Assembly: GCF_020379485.1 (NCBI RefSeq)
Contig: NC_063444.1
Span: 5,342,652-5,406,651, forward strand
Reading direction: 5' to 3'
From: Brassica napus
Lineage: Eukaryota; Streptophyta; Magnoliopsida; Brassicales; Brassicaceae
DNA: 64,000 bases
Shown piece after piece: positions 34,883 to 45,359 of this stretch (its first letter is position 1; the number at the start of each line of letters is the position of its first letter). A model generated the notes under the pieces. It did no database searches and was not told the DNA's origin. It worked only from the letters and a program-made list of their open reading frames with translations. A program made the translations under genes and the position numbers.

Positions 34883-36740
34883 ATCGATGCTTCGATGTTC
34901 ATCTGTAGAAAAAGGGATCGAAGAATCAAATCCATTGAAAGTACAATTTTATGTTTATCAACTTCATTCGATCAAGTATCTGCTAAATCAAGCGATGTAT
35001 GTCAAAGGTTAAACTTCCAATTTTTATTTTCAGTTTAAACGATTACTTTTTCGAAGACCTAAACACTTTGATCGTTTCTTTCTTATGTCAATAGATCATT
35101 GTCTCCATGAGTAGATTGGCCATCTAAGTTTTGAATTGGGAGAAATCAAATCTTTTTGTCAAGATCGAGACTGATAGAAAACAATCATGTATTTTCAGAC
35201 ATCTTCTCGTGCTAAAAAGAGTCCTACAGGGTTTGTTCTTCATTTTGTTTCTATCTTATTTACTTTATGCTTCCTGTGATATGATAAATACAATTAGTTT
35301 CTTCTAATATACATTCTTTGCTTTATTTTTTTCAAATACCTGCATGTAGATAAAATATAGACCCTTGGAGCGGATAGACAGAGCCCGGATTCAGATTTAT
35401 AAACTGGCATAAATCTGATGATAGCATCATATATGTAAAGGTGACCTATAAGTAACTCTCCTTTCTTTGCTTTTGCAAATTGTTTGATTTTAGTTTACTT
35501 TTCTTTAGCTCAGGTAGCTCAGGAATGATTTTAAAATTGGATAGATTGTAGCTGTTGTGGCCGACTTTTCTTTAGCTCAGGCATACTGTTGAACGGCTTC
35601 TTAATCAGACGTTGATATGTTAGTGGCATGGTTTGTGCTCAGTTTATATGTTAGATTTAAAAGTATTATTGTCCCGAGCTATAAGTAAGTAAAAATCTTT
35701 TGTGGTTTACAGGCATGAAGTATTAGATTGCAGTCATCATAAGTGATATAAAGAGACGCTCAAACTGAGTACCGAGACAAACATAGAGAGATGAATTTTA
35801 ACTACAATGACATCACAGATCATAAGGGCCGGAAGACCAATGAGTGAGTCAACAACATTTGCGAACACCATACTTTCAATACGGTTAGTAATAACTTATC
35901 TATTATAACTAAATCATAAGTTTAAAGCAATGTAAAAATATTTTTAAGAAATTAGATTAAGAAAAAACAATGGCTTAAGTATATATGCTGGGTTAATACC
36001 ACGATTAATACAAATCTTTTCTTCACAATAGTTTATAATCTTGCATCAGTCATCCTCAAAAAACCTGATATCATGACATTTTATATGTGGCTGATGTTTG
36101 AGTTGGACTATCGGAGGACGAAATTCAAGTTATCCAGATACAATGGAAGACGACAACCTAGACACAGACTGAGAATACGGTTAGTGATTACGATTATCTA
36201 TCATAGCTAATTTATAGGATTAAAGGAATGTATGAGCATGTAGAGTAAGTATTGGTTAGGATTGAACCCTGCCTTAACTATTGATGTTTGGTTTTAGCTT
36301 GTCTGAGTTATGATTTAGTTGATGTTTGGTTTTTACTTGTCGGACTCATTGCTTCTATAGGTTTATCTTAAAGATAGAATTGTATTTCAGAAAATTAAAA
36401 AACATAATAGATTGAAATGAACAAAGAGAATTGACACGCAGGTCAAAACTGAAGTTTTACAATCTTATTGAAATGAAAGTTTGATTTAACAAATAATAAA
36501 ATGCAGTTTGCATCTATTAAAACAATCTCTCTGAACCAGCAACCACTCTTCCACCAACACAAACCTGGAAAGAGCAAAAGTGGACATAACACCAGTTAAA
36601 ATTAATTTTAATTATTTTTCTTTAATAGATATATAAGAACAGACGCATAGGAATCTGAACTTTATAAAGAACACATACAAACATAAAACGTATAACTACA
36701 TCTAATCGATTAGGATCACATACCTTATCACCCCCAACAG
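34127..36740 (-). other. Helitron 3' non-coding section
   Basis: This AT-rich sequence lies between the Helitron 3' end and the end of the RepHel gene. It includes a CT microsatellite at about 34853-34880 next to a transcript-like stretch (34740-35010) that could be captured DNA. No protein family was recognised. Confidence 0.45.
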
Positions 36741-37019
36741 CTAAAGGTTGTCGAAAACTTCTTTAAAAACTACATTCATAGTTTTTTTCTGTGTTTTTCC
36801 ATCTTTGTCCACAATCAAAATTTTTAATCCTTTTTTTGAAGTGGCTCTAGAAACAGCCACATATAGCTGACCATGTGAAAAGACAGGTCTTGGTAGATAC
36901 AGACCTACTTGAGATAGTGATTGCCCTTGGCTTTTGTTGATTGTTATGGCAAAAGCCACAGCAAGAGGCAGTTGCCTTCTCCGCATTTTAAACGGCAATC
37001 TGGTGTCAGAAGGGGTTAT
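36741..37019 (-). pseudogene. RepHel, C-terminal end of the PIF1-type helicase
   Basis: On the minus strand this encodes [20 protein letters not shown], then [10 protein letters not shown] and [17 protein letters not shown], the last helicase motifs of Helitron PIF1-like proteins, ending in a stop at 36741. It continues directly from the segment that stops at 52201; the LTR element at 37104-52200 separates the two. Confidence 0.88.
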
Positions 37020-37103
37020 CAGCAATCTAGGAATATCAACTATTTCATTCTATCAGCAATCTAGGAATATCAACTATCTGGTTATCAGAAGGGGTTATCA
37101 AAT
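37010..37103. repeat. Duplicated target sequence left of the LTR element
   Basis: The helicase stretch GGTTATCAGCAATCTAGG with the following GAATATCAACTATT, present once on the right side (52204-52236), occurs twice here, along with a partial third copy (GAAGGGGTTATCA at 37088-37100). The element therefore lacks a simple 5-bp target duplication. Confidence 0.75.
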
Positions 37104-38674
37104 TGATTACGCGTTTAAGCACACACCAATTAACCTAATGTGCCAACAATACCACAATCGAATGGTATGTCATTGTAGCATTTTAGGATCGAATCCACAG
37201 AGAACTAGAGACTTATAACACCAAGAATACACAAACCTTCCTAATCTAAGCAAACAAGAAGATATATGATTTGTAACAAACTAATATCCTAGAAATATAA
37301 ACAAGTGAATCCATGGGCTAAGGGAATTGACTTCAAGTAACTAAGATCCAATCTAGGTGACAAGCTTTCAATCAAAGTAATCTCTTAAGTCTAAACACAA
37401 TTCTAGACAAGTCCTATGTCTAGGTAAATGCCCATTTGCTTAGAAATCATTAAACATCAAATGCCTTTGGCTTAATTCAATCAAGCAATCTTTAAGTTCA
37501 AGTTTAATAACTATCTAGCAATTTTAACATCAAGTGTCCTTGGCTAATCTCACTAGAGCTTAGTTGAGTTGATTCAAACACTTCATCTAATCATGTCTGA
37601 TGAGAAGTGTTTAGAAATCAGGTTTAGAGTGATCAAGACTAAACAAGCATTAAGAATACTCAACAAGCAAGTTCATACAAGGATCTAATACAATAACACC
37701 ATAGATCTTCACTAAGTTACTCTAATCTCCCTAACCCATGAATTCTTAAGGAAACTACTCACTAATCTCCATGAAAACACTTAATCTCATAATAGATTGA
37801 AGCATATTCAAGTAGGTACAACAGAGAATAAAGATAAACAAGGATTTAAACAAGCGAAACGAAATTAAAACTCAAGAACAGATGATGAACAATGAAGAAC
37901 AGCTCAAGAACACTAAGAACAATGGTATTTTAAAAGAGAGAGAGTTTTTTTGACAAGTTAAATTATTACAAAGTTGGATTATGATGTTTCTTGCCCACTC
38001 TTTTGATAAAAAGAAAGCAAATATTATACAGAAAAGTAGGAAAAATTGTGCAAAGGAAAGGTGGGTGGAAGAAAGTGGGAAGTTGGTTAATCCCATCAAC
38101 TTTCCAGTGGTCCCCGGCAAGGGTTGATACACCTGTAGTAAATCGATTATAACTTATCCAATACAGCTCCAAATGACTTGAAAACACTTCCATTGGAAAG
38201 CTAACTCAATTTCCAGTGTCTCCACAAATTTTGAGCTTCAGAAAAGATCTTTAAGGCTTTCATCCGTGTTCATCTTTTACTCTCTGAAATTCCACGATTC
38301 CGGAGCGACCTCGCTGTGTCGCTGCGAGAGGTCGCTCCAGATTCGTTGTTTCCGGGTGATCAATACGCGAGCGACTCCGAGGTGTCACTCTAGTGCGTCG
38401 CTCCCAGCTGGAGCGATCAGAGCGACTTGGTGGTGTCGCTCCCAGCTGGTCGCTCCGGTAAGGTGCTCGCCCAATGATCACTTTTAACACTTCTTTTGGA
38501 CTCCAATTGCACTCAAAATCCCACCAATGGTCCTCTAACTCATCCATGGTGCTCTCCAACACCTGATATGTACAAATGCAATGATATGCAGCCTAAATGT
38601 GCCTAAATAATGCTCTAAATGACCAAACCATGCAAGAATAAGAAGTTAAAAACATGTAAATTCACAAGATATCA
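37104..38674 (-). repeat. 3' LTR of the non-autonomous element
   Basis: On the minus strand it starts TGATATCTTGTG and ends GCGTAATCA. It has a GC-rich block (about 38300-38470) with several GTCGCTCC/GGAGCGAC motifs that form stem-loops. It is preceded on the minus strand by the polypurine tract. Confidence 0.9.
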
Positions 38675-39331
38675 ACTCCCCCACACTAGTCCTTTACTTG
38701 TCCTCAAGTAAACTTTCAAGTTCTAAGAAGGAAGAAGTTTGAAAAAGGGAGCTCATAGCCAAAAGACACACATCCTAGCTCTTCTACAACATTCCAAATG
38801 ATCATAGCAAACAATCATTGGTCATTCTTTTATCAGTCTAGCTTCTCAATGCCTATCAACCTCTTTTTATTTCTTTATACAAAGTGCAATGCTCATCAAT
38901 CAACAAGTAACTTCAACCAATTCTCACATTCATTCACACACACACACAAGGTGGATTCTCACAAATGGGCACATGATCTCAATCACTTGGCTTGGTAGAT
39001 TAATGGTCTTTTATGAATAAAAAGAAAGGTTCAAATACAATCTTTTTAATGGTGGCAATCACTCAAGAACAAGGAGCATGATCATTATGCAAAATTTATC
39101 TAAGACTAGGAGCAATTCATGCATACATAGCTCATTCTCATCATTCTACTCTTCTTCCTTTGTGATTACAAATTCTACCCATCTTTTATATTTCAAAACC
39201 CAAGTATATACACTTCACTCACATTTCTCACCAAGTGAACTCTCTCTTTTTTTTTTATTTACATGATCAACCAACTAAGGACTTGACACTCTTTTTCTTT
39301 CCCCATTATGATCTTTCATTCATTTTTTTTT

Positions 39332-40448
39332 GGGAAAATTGCCAAAAGAGAACAAGAAAACAACATAGTTGTCCCTATGGTATAAATCCATCATTAAATT
39401 GTCCCTTTAGTATAAAATTTTCCAAAATTCCAAAACTAACCTTGAATTAATCTAATTAAACATAATTTAATTGTGTTTGTTTCATGTGCTAAGTAATTTT
39501 TTTTTTTTTAAAAACGTGTTACAAAGATATATTAAAAAAGTTAAAACAAAAAGGGAACAAAACACGTAACCCTAATTTCTTGTTGGTTTCTCCGCCTCTC
39601 TCTCAAGAAAAACAATCGAGACTTTGAAAATGGCGATCCTGTGTAATAACCGGTGAATTCAACGGCGAAATCAAGCTTCTCCGCCTCTCTGCTGCTCGCT
39701 GCTTCTCTCTGTTTGCCTCCACCTCTGAACTAATTTCGTTTTTGTTTCACCGCCTCTCTCTGATGGCCAAAAAATTGAGACTTTGAAGATGGCGATCTTG
39801 TGGACGAACCAGTGAAATCAAAGGCAAAATCGAGCTTATCCGCCTCTCTGCCTCTCCGCTTCTCGGCGCTTCTCTCTGATTCTCTTCACCTCTCCGCTAC
39901 TCTCCGCCTCTCTGCTTCTCGTCGCTTCTCTCCATTTCTCTCCACCTTTCGGCTTCTCTCCCCTTCTCCGCCTCTCTCATCCGGCTATCTGGTCTCAATT
40001 TGTGAACGGTTTGTTTCTTTGATTTGTCTTAGTCTTTGTTTCATTATTAAGTTTGTTACTTTGACTTGGATCAATATTTGTTTGCTTGTCTGAATTGACT
40101 TTTTGATTATGTGAACCGATTTTGGTGAACAATGTTAGTGTTTGTGTTTGTCTTTATGAGTGTTACGATACTGATTTCGCTGAACAAAGTTTGTGTGTAT
40201 TTGACTGTTAATTGTCTTAATTTGCTGATTTGATTGCGAGATGGAGATTGACTTGTCTTATTTGATTAATCGATCTACTGTGTTTCTAAATTTAAATTTG
40301 ATTAGACAATGGTGTTTTGCTTTTGATTATTATCTTGTGTTTGGCTCAGTTTCACTCTGGCTCAGTTTCACTCTTACGCTTGTTTCGGGCGTTTGCATGT
40401 TTATGATATTGCTGTTAACAACCATGTGTTTTATTATCTTTTGTAGAT
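39332..40448 (+). promoter_or_regulatory. MULE left end and upstream region of the ULP gene
   Basis: After the terminal repeat (39332-39388) come AT-rich sequence and a CT-rich, exon-like leader (about 39590-39990) with two related copies of a TGAGACTTTGAAAATGGCGA-like phrase (near 39620 and 39777). An intron-like T-rich stretch runs up to the ATG at 40449 (TATCTTTTGTAG/ATATGG), which suggests a spliced 5' leader. Confidence 0.5.
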
Positions 40449-43400
40449 ATGGAGCTGGAGCTACCTAAACGATTATATGCAGAGGGTTCAGAACCTCGGG
40501 TTAAGAAGATCAACAACAGTTGCCGCATGGAACTTATCAGAGATCTGAAGAAAGCTATGTGTGCAGAGTACGATGATGTGAAGAGAGATCCTGTTTTCAC
40601 ACATATCATGGCTATTGCCGAAAATGATCTCAAGTTCTCTGGGAAACTAGTGGATAGCTTCATATGTAGACAGCTGATTACCTCAAAGCTGCATGAGAAG
40701 TGGTTTGTTTTTGCGAGGACGCCTCTCCGGTTTTCGCTTCAGGAGTACCATGCTGTGACAGGCCTCAAGATTACACGGGAAACTAACAGTGACGTAGTGA
40801 AATGGAAAAACGACGGGGGTTTTTGGAGTAACCTACTGCACACAGGTGGTAAGATCACCTTGCAGTCGATCAGAAAGGTTCATCTACAAGAAGTTCACAC
40901 TTGGACGCGGCTTGATAGGATGAGGTTGATCTACTTGTGTGTAATAGTGGGTGTGGTGATGGGGAGAGATGAGAAGGTGTCCATCCCTCATATGTACATC
41001 AAGTTGGTGATGGATTTTGACAAGGTTCGGAAGTTCCATTGGGGTCTTCACTCGTATGATTTCCTGTTGAGTTCGATTGAGAAGGCAATGAAGAAGTTGG
41101 GTAAGAAGGAGAGCTACATTTTCGAGGGTTTCTCCTATGCTCTCCAGATTTGGATTATGGAGGCAATTCCTGATTTTGGAGAAATATTAGGCAGAAGAGT
41201 CTCAGACAGCTTCAAAGGTCCAAGGTGTGGCAATTGGAAAGGAGTTGCAAAAGTTTCTTATGAAGACATCATTGAGCTCGAGGACTCCTTAACTAAGAAG
41301 GTAACATTCTCTCTGTTTTTTTCTTTTATATGGTTGTTGTATATATTTTGTTTGGATTTTCATGTTTTAACTGTTTGCAGGATAACTTCTTCTCGGTCAT
41401 ATCAGTGACTGGTAATGGTGATGTGTTTCTAGATGCTCAGTACACAAGGGAGGGTGAGATGGAAGATGAACGAGTGGACCTTGTTTTGGGGAGGATCAGG
41501 AACAAGTATGATTGGAGCAACACAGACTGGCCAGTTTTAGACCCTGAAGAGTCTAAAATGGAGGAACCCGACAGCCATGATAGAGGGTCAGAAGCTGATA
41601 AGATCGTGGATCATACGGATGTTGTAGCAGACGAGGAGAACTCTTCGGTTAAGGTCGCAGGAAAAGGCAAGAGAAAGTTTCTTGATGAAGGAGCAGAGAC
41701 AAGAAAGAAGAAGGTGCTGTGTAAGCGATCAGCAGAAAAGTTTCTGACTTTTGGTCCTGAAACTATGAGTTTCATTGAGGGTCTTATCCGCACATCTGTC
41801 ACTTCATTGGGAGATGTGCTCAGTATGCAAATGGCGAATATGGAGAGGGTGTTTACAGAGAGGATGGGAAAGATGGAGATTGAGGTTTCACAGCTCAAGG
41901 ACGCAATCAGTTTGACTGGTGAAGGAAGCTATCCTAGTAAGAAAGAAACTGAAGAAGCTCCACTAAACAGCAAAGCCAAGGAAGCTCCACCTAAGAGCAA
42001 AGGCGCTCAAGCTCCACCTAAGAGCAAAGGCGCTCAAGCTCAACCTAAGCGCAAAGGCGATCAACCTACTCCAACAAAAAAGGTACTACCTAAGAGAAAG
42101 TGTAGAACTTGATGAACCTGGAACTAGGATGCTTGAGTTAGGGTGCTGGAGCTAGGCTTATGGAACTTTATATTGACTGTGTAATATTATGTAATATGGA
42201 ATGTGAAACTTTGTGTAATAGGTTTCTAAAGTGTAATATGTTTGAATGTTTGTGTATTAAACTCTATGAATGTAATGCTTTGTTTGTGTTATGAATAAAT
42301 GGCTTCTTCTTATATGCAATGTTTTAAATTTTAATGAATAGGACGGGAAAAAGATTGCTACAGAAACTAATGATTTTGATTTTGGATTGAGTACACAAGA
42401 CTTGCGGGACCTGTCCCAAGCTACATTTGTTGACGGTTTTGATCTGTCTCAAGTGAAAGTTGAGACGTTAAGTAAATCGAAACCGTTTAACATGGCTCCA
42501 CTGCAGTGGAATGATGAGGAAATGGATCGAACCAAAGAAGACTCGCCAGATGCCGCGTTGGTGTTTTTCCGTGAAGAGGATTGGGAAAAAGTTAGAACTT
42601 GGTCAACTTCCTCCACGTAAGTACTCTATTCTCATTCATCTGACATGTATTAATACATTTAAAATAAACTAATGAATGTTTTACAATTTTATCATTGTAT
42701 TTGGTTTCAGACCTATACGGATTGGACCTGCCACTTTAGATTTTGAGATTGCTAATCGTCTTATGGATAAATCTGAGTGGTTAAATAGCTTGGTAAACCT
42801 TAGAGACTATTTGCTTCCATATGTGTCTTTTAAATACATTGTGTGTGCTAAGATTTTCAAAATATGCAGGAGATTGACGCTGCAATGTACGTATTCCGGG
42901 AGAGAACATCTTTGAAACGATGGAGACCTCATCGTGTCGCCTTCATGACTGTCGTCTTCAGCAATATGATTAAAAAAGAGTATGGTCATTTAGAAGCTCA
43001 GGGTAGAAAGAGCTACATGCTTCATAATTTGCTACTGCAGTTCGGTAAAGGAGTCCTTCCACCACATGGCAGGACACATGAGATATGGAATATAGATGTG
43101 GATCGCCTGTATGTCCCTGTTCATGTCAGTGGGAATCATTGGATCGCCTTGTGCATCAGTTTCGTGACGAGGAGCATTGAAGTGTTCGACTGCTCGGGTA
43201 AGAAAAGGTACAAGGAGGTGGATGGGTTCGCAAACCTTATTCCGCGTATTGTCAAGGCAGTTCAGCCTATGAGACACCAGAAGGATTTCGCAGTCGGTGC
43301 ATATACTGTTTCCTATGTCCCCGTTGGGAATCTGAATAAAAGTGCATGCGACTGTGGCGTCTATGCAGTGAAGTTCATTGAGTGTCATGCGCTTGGATTG

Positions 43401-43556
43401 GAGTTGTCGTTGTTGCATGATGGTAACATTATCGAAGCTCGCCACAGGATTCTATGGGATCTTTGGGAAGCAGCTAATGATCCGGAATTGATTGATAGGA
43501 TGTCAAAGTATCAATCCCCGGAGTGTCTCTCTTCGACTGTAGAAGAGATTTTGTGA
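40449..43556 (+). CDS. MULE-borne DUF1985-ULP1 (C48) cysteine protease
   Basis: Five exons join in frame: 40449-41300, 41381-42082, 42342-42616, 42711-42792 and 42870-43556, all with GT...AG introns, giving 865 residues. A DUF1985 region (KWFVFARTPLRFSLQEYHAV) occupies about residues 60-220. A Lys/Pro/Ala-rich linker (repeats of APPKSKGAQ) lies near 500. The C-terminal third is a C48 (Ulp1/SENP) protease domain: His 727 (VSGNHWIAL), Asp 744 (IEVFDCSG) and Cys 799 (CDCGVYAVKF) form the expected triad. The position six before the Cys, Gln in Ulp1, is Asn. C48 proteases remove SUMO or related tags, but the substrate of the MULE-borne forms is unknown. It lies within the MULE, on the strand opposite the transposase. 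If the second intron is retained, a shorter protein ends at 42112. Confidence 0.85.
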
Positions 43557-43847
43557 GACTGCTTGGTTTCAAGTTCTAATGTAATGAACAAGATTGCTTA
43601 ATCTGATGTATAACTTCTAGATTTTATTATCATTTTTAGGAACAAGACTGCTTAGTTTATTGTATAACTTCTAGTGTTTAATTATGATTTTTAGGATTGA
43701 CTCTTGTAATCAAATGTACATCTTGTGGTTTTGTTATTAAGAGTTTTTAGCTGAAGAATGCTAGAATTTAACACTGTTTTAAATTAGAACCTTAAGCTAA
43801 ACCCTAAACATGCCCTAACCGAAACACAAAACCCGGAACAAGACCAC

Positions 43848-44036
43848 AGTCAAACCTAACCTAAACCCTAAACATACCCTAAACGAAACAAAAACCCATA
43901 ACAAGACCACAGTCAAACCTAACCTAAACCCTAAACATACCCTAAACGAAACAAAAACCCATAACAAGACCACAGTCAAACCTAACCTAAACCCTAAACA
44001 TACCCTAAACGAAACAAAAACCCGGAACAAGACCAC
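43848..44036. repeat. 63-bp tandem repeat in the MULE
   Basis: A 63-bp unit containing CCTAAACCCTAAACATACCC and GACCACAGTCAAACC is repeated about three times after an earlier diverged copy (from about 43790). The CCCTAAAC words resemble the plant telomere repeat but are part of a longer unit. Confidence 0.8.
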
Positions 44037-44301
44037 AAGAACATTTAGAATAATTGTTTTACTAGATCATCCCGTAGGAGTAAATAAATCGAATCAAATG
44101 TAATACACTTAACTTGGCTTCTTGCAAACCAGACTTTTGATCCAACTCAACAATCAAACCCGACCAGAACTAGATCCACAATAAACCTAAAACCCGACAT
44201 ATATAACACCAACTCAGCAACCAAACCCGACTTTTCCCATTTTTTTCTGTTCTTCTTTTTCGTCAATCTCCTTTTTCTCTCTGAAGCAGTTTCTCACACA
44301 C

Positions 44302-44804
44302 ATGAATACTTCAAGGCGACATTCATACGGGGTGCCATCTAGGTGCTGGTGCGGGAAAGGGGTTGTGATATTCTACTCGAGAACTGATGACAATCCTTAC
44401 CGACGGTTCTATAGATGTGAAATAGGGGCACAGGTTCATAGTCTTGATTTGTTTTTCGATTCAATTACCGATTTGTTATGTTCCTTTTTTGTCTGATTCG
44501 ATTTTCGATTGTGTAGGATAAACATCATGTTTTTTCATTCCATTTTACTTCTCCTAATTTGATTTTCGTTTCTATGTAGCGAAAGAAGGAAAATCATTTA
44601 TTTAAGTGGGTTGATGACGCCTTGCTTGATGAGATTCGAAGGGTAGAGGCTGAGCAAGGGAGAATTGTAGAAGAGATTGAAGATCTGAAAAGTAGTATCA
44701 CACAGAGAATAGAAGAAGAAGTTAGGAAGCAGAAAAATTCACTCGAATTAGGTTGCTTAGGAAGCATTCTATGGCTTTTTGGAAGATTAAGAAGCCAAGA
44801 ATGA
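44302..44804 (+). CDS. Small GRF zinc-finger protein with coiled-coil tail
   Basis: Two exons (44302-44433 and 44580-44804) join in frame to give 118 residues. The first encodes a GRF-type zinc finger: CWCGK at residues 15-19, then the S-x-T-x3-NP-x-R-x-F-x2-C pattern ending at Cys 39. The second encodes a charged helix (EIRRVEAEQGRIVEEIEDLK) likely to form a coiled coil, then a hydrophobic GCLGSILWLFGRL segment. GRF fingers bind nucleic acids in other proteins. Small genes of this type are common in plant genomes and many lie in transposons. Here it sits between the protease and transposase genes. Its function in the element is unknown. Confidence 0.75.
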
Positions 44805-45359
44805 GTGAAATCAGTCTACTGGTTCTAAGTATCTTCTTGTTAGTGTGTTTTTTTCATTTTTACCAGTCATTTGGTTCTTAGTATTGGCTTCAATAAGTGT
44901 TTTGTTGCAACAATATTTGTGTCGACTTTACCAGTCAAATGGTTCTTATATTTTGTGCTCAGTGATCTGTTCTTACAATCCACCTTTTTTGTTGAAAAAT
45001 CAGACATCAGCTATTGTCAAACAAACTTAAACTCGAACTCAAAAGCATAGCTGAACATAACTAAACAAACAGAGAGATAGAGAAGTGAAGTGAAAATAAT
45101 ACCAATGTATAACAATGAAACTGATAAAATAACCATACAAGAATTATCCAAAGTATCCAAAGTTAAACAAAGTTGATTATTTTTAGAAGAAAAAACCATA
45201 CGAGACAAGGCAATACTGCACTTTCAAACACCACAACTTGCATACTTGAACAGACCAACCTGTAACAGAAAAATAAATACCTGAAACACAATTAAATCGA
45301 GATTGAAAAACATATAAACGAACTGGCTATATAAGCTGACCCTTACCATATGTGACTGA

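Noticed and set aside
43815..44036. Telomere-like CCCTAAAC words and an open frame on the minus strand
   Set aside because: The words are part of a 63-bp tandem repeat, not a telomere array, and the peptide is just the translated repeat.
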